Shown here one piece after another: positions 50,820-62,393 of a stretch of DNA of 64,000 nucleotides. The DNA is from Branchiostoma floridae (lineage: Eukaryota > Chordata > Leptocardii > Amphioxiformes > Branchiostomatidae). The notes beneath the pieces are model-generated. The model searched no databases, was not told the origin of the DNA, and saw only the letters and a list, made by a program, of their open reading frames with translations. Positions within the stretch are counted from its first letter, which is position 1, and every line of letters starts with the position of its first letter. The stretch covers positions 11,965,630 through 12,029,629 of the forward strand of contig NC_049986.1 of assembly GCF_000003815.2 (NCBI RefSeq), written 5' to 3'. The position numbers and the translations under genes are program-made.

Positions 50820-51150
50820 TTCAACAAAGTCAGATAAGGCTCAAAACGTCCTTATCTGGCTTTTTCGGGATGTCCCCATTTCCCAATAGGCTGAAATTTG
50901 GCAATTTGACGGTCGTTTTAACATTTTCCCCGCGCCGGATGTGAGTGGTACCACAGACTGGGCTCTCGCAGGGTATATAAGTATCACCTGGGCTTGTGAA
51001 AATATGTTTGCGAAAGACATTCGCTTTAATTCTATGAACATTGGTCCAAACTGGTGCAGACGTCTGTATTTACATTGAGAAGAGCTTTTAAGACTTTTGA
51101 AACACAAGTTGGTACCATATAAGAAGATGAAAAGTTGTAAAGGGAAATGA
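50820..51150 (+). repeat. Third, diverged copy of the 52.2-kb repeat
   Basis: GACGGTCGTTTTAACA.TTTTCC, TGG.A.TTTG, CAGGGTAT and GTGAAAATATG occur in the same order as at 52190-52455 on the + strand. Weaker match than the inverted pair; includes a TATATAAG word. Confidence 0.5.
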
Positions 51151-51379
51151 ATGATGTCCACATGTAGTCTCTATTTATTCATTACTTTCATTGAGACATG
51201 CGTACATGGATGTGACATGTAGGTGGCGCTTCAACAGGCGGCCAAAGTGTTACATGGGCTCGTCGCGAGACGCCAAAACCCAAACCTTTTCATGCAAACC
51301 TGTATTTCCAAAAGTCATATAGGTAATTCAAATTGTATATAGACCTGTTTAAAAATGTGTTCACAGGCTGTAAACCTAG

Positions 51380-52455
51380 CGTTTTGCATATTTTCACATT
51401 TTTGCTAGTTGGGCTATAAACCCTATTATAGCCTATTCTGCAGTACCGCTCTCGGCCGCATCCAGAAAAGTGGTTATGATCGTCAAATTGCTAAATTTCT
51501 GTCTTTTTGTGATTGGTGAAATCGAAAAGGCTCGCAAAGGGGCCTGGATTTCTTAAATATCCAAACGCCTTAAAAGGCTTCTTTGGCCTTTTTACCAACG
51601 ATAATGCCATTTAAGATCAAGAATGGCAATATTCAAAACATTTCACTAACAAAATAATGGGATATTACTTGTAGGTCATAAGTAACACGTTTTCTTTACT
51701 ATTTACCAAATGGCGGTGGTCGCCTATACATGTTCTGTAAATAATCATGTTCTGAAAGGATACATACTAAATCTTAATTCTGATTTGTGAAACAATAAGC
51801 CCTTGATCAAATGCTATTGATACAATTTTCTTCTCGAAAATTTTACTTTATAACATTTACCACTGGGTGCAATATAAACTTGAGCGCCGGGTGGAGCCGC
51901 TGAGCTTTACTCAACCCCTGATATGAATGACACCTCTGTATTTTCATTGTTCAAAAGCCCTTCTTTGGATCATCTTCAATAAAACTTATGCACACTTAGT
52001 GAAGATAGTCTATCAAGTCTTATTGATAAAGTTCGCCTTTTCATATGGTTACGTTTACACATGACGGGATGGTCGTAGACTTTGATGTAAACCTCTATCA
52101 TGACGGTAAAGGAAACGTGTCATAACATTTATTTCATTTCAGAAATGTGTTAAGCATTGTCCTAGAAGGACCTTAATTCTTGATATTAATGGTGAGGTTT
52201 TCGAAAACGAAGTTAATTAAGCCAAAAAATCAAACCCCTTTGCGATCCTTTCACGATTTCTCCATTCTCGAAAAGACGGAAATGTGGAAATTCGACGGTC
52301 GTTGTAAACACTTTTCTGGAGGCGGCCAGGAGCGGTACGGCAGATTAGGCTGTGTTAGGGCAAGGAGGTAAAAAAAAACCTCCTTGGTCAGGGTATGAAG
52401 TCCCAACTTGCAAAAAGGTGAAAATATGCAGGGCATTTGGTTTAAAGCTAGTAAA
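51380..52455. repeat. Large inverted repeat, arms ~200-265 bp, spacer ~600 bp
   Basis: Left arm 51380-51600: TTTTGCATATTTTCAC, AGTACCGCTC.CGGCCGC, TCCAGAAAAGTG, TCTTTTTGTGA..GG.GAAATCG and GCTCGCAAAGGGG. The same blocks in the same order appear on the minus strand of 52190-52455. The spacer 51601-52189 shows no reading frame with a domain. Confidence 0.75.
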
Positions 52456-52889
52456 AAACTATCCCTAATAGTCCAGACATCTTAAACACATCCTCAATGG
52501 CCCTTAAGACACGAGCTGACCTAAAAAGGATCCGATTTTTAGGCGCCAAGCAAGGGGCCAGTGCAACACAATGTCCACCCGTCGAAGCGCCCCGTACATT
52601 CGTATATACATCGTATAATGTACATGATCAACTTTGGCATTTCAATCTAGTACTGTTAATATGCTTTTTTGTGGTAAGGGCAGATAAGCCCGGCCTTCAC
52701 TCAGAAAACATTACGACCTTTTACCTAAACATATGCTTGGAGAACTTATCCGATTTCCTTTCATAACTTCAGTTTTATACCTGACTTTTATCCGTGTATT
52801 TTGTAAACATCTGCACACAAGACCGTGAAATGATATGTCATATGTTCATACCTTAAAAAATCTTTCTCCTGATAAAAAAGCATGTGTGT

Positions 52890-53085
52890 GTTTGTGTTCT
52901 CGGATATTTGAGGTCATCATAACTCAACAACCTCTGGATAAATTGTAATGATATTTGGTATGTGAGTAGGTGTTGGAAAGACGAAGGTTATGGTCGACTT
53001 TGGGCTACTGGTACTTGATACTGCAGCAGAACTTCCAGTTTTTGTATCTTTTGACCTCAACATGCTATGGTCTTGACATTTCGGT
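52890..53085. repeat. Dispersed repeat attached to a GT tract, copy 2
   Basis: Same block order as 38434-38640, preceded by GTGTGTGTTTGTGTT. Same orientation. Confidence 0.75.
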
Positions 53086-53226
53086 GACAAATAGTAATTT
53101 AAATAATCATGATATTTCATGGGATACGAGGTCTTCTAACTCTTGTTTTCTTGTAATTTACAAGTACCACAGCCCAGTCAGATACAAACCATTTCAGGGG
53201 CCTGTAGTGCACCCCCCCCCCTTCTT

Positions 53227-53392
53227 AGTAGTCTATACCAGACTAGACAGGGTCGCTAGAAAACTGTAGAAATGGTAGCCGGATAGGGAACATCGCGCGA
53301 CCTAGCCGGCTACACTCCTCTGGCCGGCTTACTCCTCGATTTGTTGCATTTCTACAGTTTTCCAGCGACCCGCAGTCTGGTAGAGACTACCC
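53227..53392. repeat. Foldback MITE, ~50-bp arms
   Basis: GTAGTCTATACCAGACT, GGGTCGCTAGAAAACTGTAG and AAATG on the left pair with CATTTCTACAGTTTTCCAGC, GACCCGCAGTCTGGTAGAGA and CTACC on the right. The GC-rich centre contains two GCCGGCT words. Confidence 0.85.
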
Positions 53393-55739
53393 TCTCAGCA
53401 CCAGTGTTTCTCGTCTCCCCGGATCGAGTCTGAAGAGAAGCGTATGTTAACAAGTGGTCCCCTGGGAGCCCACCGACAATCGAGCAATCAGCGCGGCACA
53501 ATCGTGCTGAATGAGAATCAACTGCCGCTCCATATCAGCACAAATATTGATTCGCTCTTAATTTGGAGAAAATTTGGGGGGAAATCCCGGAGCTGCGCGC
53601 GTGTGGTGTTGGAGAGGGATGTGCTGATAGACATGGGTGCTTGCAACTGTGCAATAACAGATTATTGCCATAACAGCACCATAGAAAATTCGCAATGAAA
53701 AAAAAAAAAAAAAAACGAAAGCAAACAACGCTTATCTTGGAATATCTTTCCTAAATTTTCTTTTTGAAGATGGTATTGGTTCTTATAGTGACCTTTTTGA
53801 GTGTGTGTACCCAGCCTTGTACATGTACTATGCAGCGAGGTCCGTCGATCAAAAGCACTCGCATCGCACGCTAAATGTACATGGAGCGCAGCTACATAAA
53901 CAGTACATCGCAATTTGTAATGAATTTCTTTGAATGTTCATCGTTCAAAAGTTTTCGTAGTTTGTTTCACTTTGATTTATTTCTCATTAACTTTTGTGCA
54001 TATTCATGTATATCGTTAGACCCCCTCCCCTCATACACAAGATGATTTCTTCCTGGACACCGATTTTTCTTTCAAAACGATAGATTTGCTAATTGTGTAA
54101 TTGCAACAAAAATACAGAAAAAAATTCACCAGTATAATTTTGTAAATGTCATTTAACCAGAGAGGCACTCTGTCGATACCTTTTACTGGCATGTATGGGG
54201 GACTTCGTGGTGATGAAAGCGACCGAGAAATATTCGTGTGCTCTTCTGAATCATTAGGGAGCGATTGTTACGAATATTCTGCCTTCTTTACTCTCCAAAT
54301 CCTCTCACGTCATCCTGTTCCCACTCAACAGCGAAAACATTCAGGAAAAACAGTATCGCAATAAAGCATCTTAATGATCGTCCATAATCGGGCTTTAATT
54401 AATGTCTACCTCCAGATAGAGCGAGTCCGACTGTTGTCTGAGTATCCAGGACGATTTGTCTGATGAAGGATCGCCGTGGAACGATTAAACTGTTCCATCG
54501 CAGACGACCCGGATTAGACCGGAGATTTCTGGATATCCGGCCACTTAGGGCTGGAAGTCTCGTCATAATTAGACAGGATCTGGTCTCATACATGATACTG
54601 AAAGTCTAGAGTCTCTCCAGTACACGGGTTCAAGGTAAGGCTGGGTCAACCAAGTAAAGAGTAGAATACATCTATACGTGCGACACTCTTCACGCTAATG
54701 ATGTACAGTTGTGTAGTAAATTACAGATGCATAGCTAGTTTATCTATTACGATTTTCTTGACACGAGACATATAGGATAGACATTACACAAATAGAGCCA
54801 CTAGAATTTCGGAACTTTATGACTGTCATCAAATCATCTTACAGAGGAACACGCTACACTTTTCTAATATGATACAGACAAAAAGAACTGCATTGTTCCC
54901 AATATTTTCTTACTGTTGTAAATAAAGTTTTTCCATAAATGAAAAACATACACAAGAGATTCATTACGTTTCTAACTTTCCACGTAGTGAAAGATACGAA
55001 TAGATATGTCACATAACCGAATATTTGAATACCGGACCAACCATTGATATAACATTTATATGAAAGAATTGTCCTCTTCTTTTACACTTTCCACCGTAGA
55101 TTTGTGGACCTTATGCAGCCTCACACTAACACACGATAATCAGAATCTTGTGCGCACATCTCTACAGATATATTGTCAACACAATATCACATTGGCACCA
55201 AATATTGACATTACGATAAAGACATAATGATATTCGACCGAGTGGGTATGCTGTCACTGGTGTAATACTTTGGGCAAATAGACAACTTTGCACTTTTGAT
55301 CTGTTAATACGACGAGTACTGTATGTGACCCGTGGGTGGAGTGTCGTGCCACCTGCCCGATCTGTACAGCTAAGAACGTTTGTTTTTTGGCTTAAGGGTT
55401 CGCCCTGTAATGGGGGTATGGGTATGGCAGGGCATGCTCACTTACGCTGGGCTAACTCCGCTTGTGAACCCTTGTCCACAGGGGGATTTGCGACAGAAAG
55501 TATTCATACTCATCTCTTCAAGCCACAAAACAGAAAATAAGCAATTTTTCTCAACTTTTCATATGTGTCAGTAACTCTATACTACTACATTTGACTTTGT
55601 TTTTCAACAGACGGATAAACAGTATGACATTGAACTTGATATCGATATCGGTAATGTACAATGGCTTTTTGACACATAAAATCTCTAGGACGTAAGGATG
55701 TTTGAAAAAAGAATGTCTTGAGATATTGGCACATGTCCT

Positions 55740-55815
55740 GCACAGCCGACTGGAGCCGGAAGTGACGTCACGCACAGGAGGTGGCTTGCAAACCGCTCTG
55801 TACGCATGCGCAGTA
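55740..55815. promoter_or_regulatory. Promoter-like cluster: ETS/CRE composite plus NRF1-type site
   Basis: CCGGAAGTGACGTCAC at 55756-55771 joins an ETS core (CCGGAAGT) to a full palindromic CRE (TGACGTCA). 31 bp on, ACGCATGCGCA at 55802-55812 fits NRF1. Such composites are typical of housekeeping promoters in animals. No annotated gene starts here that I can see; candidates are an unrecognised transcript in either direction. Confidence 0.5.
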
Positions 55816-56470
55816 GATCTGTCCGCACTTGATACAGCACTTTCGACCTGCAAAAAATAACGGAAATGCAAAATGTCAGTCGATATTTTTCAACCCTTTC
55901 CCCAAAAATATCTATCCATATTGCTGATACCAGTATTAATACAGGGATTCTATTTCTTCATTCATAAAATGCATGGTTTTTCGACATGTAAAAGATACAC
56001 GATCAAGAAATCTTCATACCAACAAACCCGCACCATCTATTCGTAAAGAACAGGTAGGGACAAAAGCTATTATGTCAAATAACCAATCAACCTATACATA
56101 GAAAGGTAAGGAAGCTTCCCACGGTTTTCCACTTGAATGCCTCTTTAAAGCCATATTCTTCTCTTGTCAAAACTGGATGTAATCACGAGTGTACTTTTTC
56201 CCTTAATGATGTCAATACAGCTCCCAGATATTCTGTGAAGTGTTCTTGTTTTCATTTTAAACGCGACGTGGTTTCAACAAGATGGTACATCTACCATAAA
56301 GAGGAAATGGCGTGGAAAATTACTGACAAGTGGCAACAATTCAGAAAGATTAGTGTAACGAATTATTGTGCTAAGGGCTGGTTATTAGTAGAAATAGATG
56401 CTCCTAAGCGGTGGGAACCGGGCCCTTGTGTAAGGAGAAGTACCCGTGGCGCGTGGCTTAGTGACAAAAT

Positions 56471-57010
56471 AACGTTTCTGAAAGGGTCCCCAAACAACCT
56501 TTTTCTGGTGAAGTAAAGGACCACACACTAGTTTGAAGTGCCTGTGTAGAAGTCGACTATTGGTGGCACGTAGTCCTGTTTCTCACCATATAACGGGGAG
56601 TGGTCTAATCTTTCCTCTAACAAGTTATCTATTTTTTAAGTGACAGAATAACGTTTCTGAAAGGGTCCCTTAAATGCCCTTTTCTGGTAAGGTAAAGGAC
56701 CACACACTAGCTTGAAGTGCCTGTGTAGAAGTCGACTGTTGGTGGCACGTAGTCGTAGTCCTGTTTCTCACCATATAAGGGGGAGTGATCTTATCTGTCC
56801 TCTAACAAGTTATCTATTTTTTTTAGTGGCAAAACAACGTTTCTGAAACAACCTTTTTCTGGTAAGGTAAAGGACCACACACTAGCTTGAAGTGCCTGTG
56901 CAGAAGTGGATTGTTGATGGCACGTAGTTGTAGTCCTGTTTCTCACCATATAAGGGGGATGATTCGCCATCTCTGTCCTCTAAACAAGTTATTTAGTGTC
57001 AACCGAATCC
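56471..57010. repeat. Tandem array, three units of about 175-187 bp
   Basis: Units start at 56471, 56650 and 56836 with AACGTTTCTGAAA. Each contains GTAAAGGACCACACACTAG, TTGAAGTGCCTGTG.AGAAGT, TAGT.GTAGTCCTGTTTCTCA and CCATATAAGGGGGA. Frames at 56133-56516 and 56887-57237 (+) run into the array from both sides. They show no domain I recognise, and I do not call them genes. Confidence 0.9.
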
Positions 57011-57839
57011 ATGGAGGGGTCCCAGTTTTGGTTAGTAGGCACTACGAAAAATGCAGTTGTCGATGTGAGAAAGAAACCCTACATTCGGTTTGTCAACTTG
57101 CAAACACAAATAAATTCTGGGTATGGCAGCTTGGTGAAATTGAAGATTTTCCGGGTTTAATGTTTACAACAAATAGAGTTCTTTGTCATAGAGGCCTACC
57201 TAAAACAAGTACAAGTTTGGTTCGCAGTAGCCGATAGTAACTGCTTTACTGGGTCAGTCGTTGCTTTGAAGTTCGTACTATGTCCTGGCCTTCTGTGGGT
57301 ATTTTCTGCTTTTCGTGGACGAACACAATTTTGGGCTTATTCGCAAGTAAATGCTGGTCCTGTCTTCGATACATAACGTTACATGTATATCTAAAACCCT
57401 CAAACGCCAGGCGTCTAAGACTCTCAACCTTTTCAATTCACCATGGTTTTTCGTTATTTGTCCTAAGAGGGGAAATGTGTCCTAGAAAGAGACCTGATTG
57501 AAATACACCATAAGGTTACACACACACTTGAAGAGGAAAAAAATGACTGCAATGGTAGTGCATAATTCAAGACCTTGAAAACAAACCGGCCAGGAAAGGT
57601 TGAAAATCTCTAAAGATAGATGAAAGATGAAAATCAATAAAACTATACAACTTCGTTCCTGAGATTTCAAAAGATGACTACGCTCTTTGTTTGGCATAGA
57701 GACATATCGTCTAGTTTTATCCCCAGCCTTACGACACCCACAGAAACTGATCAGCCCGCTATTCTACGTTTGCCGGTTCGACCCTGTACAGCACGATGTA
57801 GATTGAGCGCAAATGTGCGTGTGTATTTGTTAATTTGTC

Positions 57840-58290
57840 TCGAATTAAACGGCGTTTGAAGTCTGGGCTCCCCCGGCGTCGCGTGGTGGAGGCGCGGGAA
57901 TCTGATTTCGCTAACGATCGACAATTAAATTTCAACCGCCGCTTCTCTACCGACAACGGTTGTGAATCGAACTACGGCGCGCGGCCGTTATGAATGTTAA
58001 ACACACGCAGCTCTGCACGGATGAAGAGTTCGGTAAGTCCGTGGGGATACAGACAGTGATGAGGAGGTACCGTGGCGCGGAATGAGGGGGATTCAGCCTA
58101 ATGAAGTGATTAGAATTTGGCGGACATGCAAACAATCGGGTTAAGTCAACAGGAGTCTGCCCCCGGGACCCCCTGTGCCCGGGTGACGCCCGCCGTGAGA
58201 TGACTAACAGTGCCCGGATGAACGCGGCTCAGAAATCACCGCCCGTTTTACACGGACCGGGATGAATTTGAACGGAGGAAATCTGGAAAT
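57840..58290. promoter_or_regulatory. CpG-rich non-coding block, candidate regulatory element
   Basis: Sharp rise in CpG (GGCGTCGCGTGG, GGCGCGCGGCCG, CCCGGGTGACGCCCGCCG) between AT-rich flanks. Homeodomain-type words AATTAAAT, TAATGAAGTGATTAGA. There is an ATG at 57989 followed after 14 codons by a good donor (TTCG/gtaagt), so a + strand first exon is conceivable. It lies about 1.3 kb beyond the last Lhx6/8 exon I can place. Confidence 0.35.
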
Positions 58291-59536
58291 CTAAAAATCA
58301 AACAGCTAGGGAAATCAGATGCGACAGGTTCGCCTACAGGTGCAGTCACATCGGTCCTATTTTTTTGTAAGACTTTCAGCGAGGTTAGGTCAGAACCAAC
58401 CAACGACATGTATGTATGGATCTACATTTGCCTTTTACGTCACAGGATAAAGACATCGTTACATCAAATCCAAGGCTGTGACGGCACCAGACGTGTCCCC
58501 GATTCGCCTACATTAACCTGCGTGTTTACCCACCATGTTGTGTTCCTGAACAGATAAAACAAGTTGCTACAAAAAAATTGGGTAAATCTGCAAGCAAGCT
58601 GAACACTATTTATAAACGTTTTGAAAGGGTGTGTTTACTGCACCACATTACTAAATGTGTGCTGAATGTACATGTACACGTAAACACGAGTGAGTAAATA
58701 GCCCGATCTCTTATGAAGTCACGAAACACCTTGAAAGTAAACGCAAGTTCAACCCTCTACCCTTATTTCCTAAACTATACTGTAAGTAGCGTATGACGCA
58801 GTAAACGGAAAACGTCATTGCCAGAAGCGCTCCAGAAATGGACCAGAACAAAGGGGGACGTTTATTGCGCGGAAGCTTACAAAGAGAGGTCGGCCACATA
58901 CGCTAGCACAATTATGATGTCGTTTTAGTGACACTTGCAAAGTGCATCAGGTGACAACATTAAGTAGTCCTAGTGGCATGACGACAGCCGGAAAACTGTT
59001 CTTGACGATTTCAACCTCCATTAGCCAGGAAAATTACTTTTCACTTTTTTTGCACACTAGCTGCAAAGTTTCGGAAGTATTGAGTAGGGAGGTTTAGTGA
59101 CTTCATATCACCTGGCGCATGACACACGTGTTACAATCTCCCGAGCCACTGTCACACAGTTGGCGAGCTTCAGTCGTAGTTGTTTATCGCGCGAGTCAGA
59201 AAATCACCAGAGTATCCAGCGTGTCTTTCACCTGATAATTTACATCATCACATTGAGTGGGGCTTGGGGACCCACGAACATCGGCCGATCCCTAAAAATC
59301 GAGACTACCGAGAGTATGACTGCCGAAAATGGCAAACAGAGCTCGGAAAATCGTCGGAGGATAGATTTTGCTGCTGTGTGACAGGGCCATTACAACGGCG
59401 ACGTTTATTACGTCTTTGGTGAAGAAAACTGATTCAAACAACAACATAGCTATCTACATCTGTGTTAGAGTCCATACGTATTTGTCAAAATCTATACTAT
59501 AAAAGAAGGTGAACAAGGAAAGGTCAAACGCCCTAC

Positions 59537-62393
59537 CCGGGGAGAGAGATTTGCTTCCCGTGAGGTTGCCGTATTTTTTCTGCCTCGCGCGAGAATTCTG
59601 GAACCACACCTGTAAGGAAAGGAAGAAATATCAACGGAAGGCCTAAACGTGCATCTACAAGAACTGGGACAGTAGTGTTAGTGTGGGTATGTTCAGCACC
59701 AAGGACTGGGGTAGTAACATTGAAGCACTAGGAGCACAGGAGCAACACTGTTTATGTGGGCACCAAGGGCAGCGACAAAAGTGTTATTGTGGGCATATTC
59801 AGCACCAAGGACAGGGACAGTAACGCCGAAACACCAATGACAGAAGCAGCAACGTTTATATGGGCACCAAGGGCAGGGGCAGAAATGAGAAATGACGGTG
59901 TGGGCATGTTCAGTATCAAGGAGAGGGACAATAATGTACGAATACATTAATTATAAAGAAGCAGTACCTGAGTGACCCGTTTGCTGAGTCCTGTGATCTG
60001 TGCAATCCGCTCCAGGTCCTGCCCGTCTGGGTTACTGTCGATGTTGAAGTTTGCCTTGAACACAAAAAAATTATGATGATTTTGATGGGTTTCTTTAAAT
60101 ACATTGTATAGCTGCTTGGTGCCAAACTATTATGTCATTCATACATATTAGTCAAGCACATTGATGTCAAGAGATATTTATATGATCTTCTTTCTGTAGT
60201 AGAGAACGTTAACGTTAATATGCCCAACACCTATACAATATACCTTTCTAACTCACATATTCTGACAGACTATTTCTATATGGTTGACAGCTCTGGCATT
60301 TCTTATGTCTAAGTTCAGAAATCTTCTCTTAGCATACACGACGTAAGTGTAGACTCACCTGCAAGACTCGCAACTGTTCCTCTGTGAAGGTTGTGCGCAC
60401 GCGCTTGGGACGGTGTCCCCCTGAGCCGCTCTCTCCGCTGTACAGGGAGTCACAGTCTGAAACAGAAGACATCGTTTAGTTCAGGAGGCGTTACAACCGT
60501 CGTACGATTCTTACTTGGGCTATGATCCACGACAACACTTCACGACAATTTTTACGACACATCCACAACTGTCCTAAGAATGTCATTGATTCGTGGTCGT
60601 AAACATGTCACACGTTATAAATGACAGGGGCTATAGATATTCCATGTGCTTGTGATTCAGTTACGTTGTAATTTAGATCTAACACAGTTTTTTTCTTCAG
60701 ACACATCTTTGTAAATAAATATGCTTTTACTTAACCTCAGCAATTATGTTTTACATATATATAACGTATGCTGAATTGTTGGATTAAAGCTGGTAAAACA
60801 GCCTTAACACAATAAAGATTGTCAGCAAAGTTTTAACTCGGAAATATACAAAACTTACGAGAGAATTCTATTTTGTTTATGGTTGAAACTGTGAAGAACT
60901 GGAGATAAGAGTCTTGGTATAAGGTACAGCTACGACGTAGCTCTTCCGCCTAGTGAAGTATATGAGTTCACAGAAAGAAGTGTTAAGTTGTTCCAAACTG
61001 TGATTACTTCCAAACGCGCAATCTCTCGGCGTAAGAAGCCATCGACTTTCCCCCGCGCCGCCCGTTCGCGCAGCTGCATAGCGTCGGAGAATGTTTCTTC
61101 ATTACATCTGTCCGTGCTAAATGCAAGTCATGAAAGGGCGGTGGGCGATTCGGTATTTCGGTATTATCCGCCAAATCCATTGCGCTAATCCTTGTTTCAG
61201 CAGCGCTTTATCCGCGCGCCCATCAGAGTTGACCGATGTGGTCCGTACATGTGGTTGAAAGCGGGCTGCGGTTTAATTCTGACATCTCCGTGGGGCCGGC
61301 GGGGTATTAAAATGCTATTTTGCCACTTGAGGTTCGATTTATATGCAACAGTATCCCATTAAGCACGCCGATTTCAACCCATCGGAGCTTTAGTGGCCAT
61401 TTTTTCTCCTCTCCCAAACTCGATTTCAAGCAGACGATTTGCACAATTTGTGTACAGTTTTTGAGCGCGTCGATTGCCGACCGTTTATACAGCTGAAGAA
61501 CTTTTAGCTAGATAAGTGCGCCGAGGTTGTTGATCGTTTGGAAACCCACTGCGCAACAACCAAATGACTACTTTACGTCCATTAACTGTCCCACTAAGCC
61601 GACAGAGAGATTATTTCCGAGCAGAAAAACGGAGATGTTTCTACTGCAAATGGCTCTCTCTGGGAGAGTGCTCGTTCAGTGCCACTAAGGGCGGGTTAGT
61701 GTTGTTGGTTAAACTTGACCTGAGTAGATATTCGGGATGTCTGGTACTTCATAATCACTTTGTGGATACCTGTTAAGTCTGGCTGTATGCCCATAGAGGT
61801 GTGTGAAAATGTTTATGAAAATACAAGTGAGCAGTTTTCTATCCAATAAATCCTTATCTTGTGATGTAACAGGGGTATGAGATAAGAATGAGAACAGAGC
61901 TTCACGTATGGAATAAGTTTTGACTTAGCGGTGACTTTTGTAAAGTACACGCACAAGAAGAAGCTATCGAGATAAATAGATCGAATCTGGATTGGATAAG
62001 GAAACATGAAGTTATCTAAAGGATGTGTGTCATTTGAAAGCGTTGACAAACATTACTTTCACAACACTCTGTGTGTGTGTGTGTGTGATATGCGTCAGGA
62101 TAAGGTTGAAAACAAATCTCCACAACAAAAATGAAATCATGATTCACCAACAAACCAGTCACTCCATACCTGATCCGTTTCCGCTTCCAGCCGCGGCGTC
62201 CATGGCCTCCAGATAGTGGCTCTTGCACAAAACTTTCCCGTCATGCAGCGCGAACTCCTCCCCTGTGGACAGTTGTCGTTTGCAGGCATCACAGGCGAAG
62301 CAGGCGAGATGGTACACGTGGGTTTTGGCGCGCCGGACCCAGTCGTTCGACTGGATGTTCCGACAGCATTTTGCACACTTTGTGCCAAATTGT
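59537..62393 (-). CDS. Lhx6/8: LIM-homeodomain transcription factor Lhx6/8 (Arrowhead class), partial
   Basis: Minus-strand exons: 62170-62393 (LIM2), 60359-60456, 59968-60054 and 59537-59609, all with AG/GT borders and matching phases. LIM2 has all eight zinc ligands (CAKC, HLAC, CDAC, CKSH) and the Lhx6/8 signature CKRQLSTGEEF after DWVRRAK. The homeodomain reads KRVRTTFTEEQLRVLQANF, then NIDSNPDGQDLERIAQITG, then LSKRVTQVWFQNSRARQKK, with Gln50 and Asn51 of the DNA-contact helix. An intron splits it at the common 44/45 position (RVTQ/VWFQN). The family specifies neuron types and, in vertebrates, ventral forebrain and jaw tissue. LIM1 and the start lie beyond the right edge. The 3' end is unsettled: either splice at 59537 (CCGG/gtaggg) or read on to a TAG at 59454-59456. 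Confidence 0.93.
59680..59950. repeat. Degenerate 42-bp-type minisatellite, array 1
   Basis: Recurring GTGGGCATRTTCAG.A.CAAGGA.AGGGACA and variants ATGGGCACCAAGGGCAG.G. The same unit in reverse orientation forms the array at 63630-63835. It lies in the Lhx6/8 intron between homeobox exons 2 and 3. Confidence 0.75.
61020..61420. promoter_or_regulatory. CpG-rich intronic block of Lhx6/8, candidate enhancer
   Basis: Between the LIM2 and homeobox exons. High CpG and GC compared with flanks, no splice-compatible frame. Words of known factor types: CAGCTG (E-box), ATGCAAGTCAT (POU/AP-1-like), CCTTGT (Sox-like), GGTTTAATTC and CATTAAGC (homeodomain). Function is inferred only. Confidence 0.35.
62063..62088. 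repeat. (GT)n microsatellite
   Basis: Short CTGTGTGTGTGTGTGTGTGTGATA run just downstream (in gene sense) of the Lhx6/8 LIM2 exon. Confidence 0.9.

Larger units (their letters stand above)
50366..55740. other. Intergenic, repeat-rich, no gene recognised
   Basis: Holds a large inverted repeat with a third copy (50.8-52.5 kb), a GT-linked dispersed repeat (52.9 kb), a foldback (53227-53392) and a poly-A run (53697-53715). The frame at 53444-53698 (+) and the block at 54380-54600 are GC-richer but show no domain or splice structure I can support. Confidence 0.5.

Noticed and set aside
53444-53698. 84-residue + strand frame in GC-richer sequence.
   Set aside because: No domain, no splice partners; it ends at a poly-A run. 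Could be a conserved non-coding element, but I cannot show it.
55768-55847. Possible last exon of Lhx6/8: phase matches the donor at 59537, and the frame gives CIKCGQIYC, a little like VQCGQVHC in human LHX6.
   Set aside because: Only about eight residues resemble it, all three frames are open, and the stretch overlaps a CRE and an NRF1-type site that explain its composition better as a promoter.
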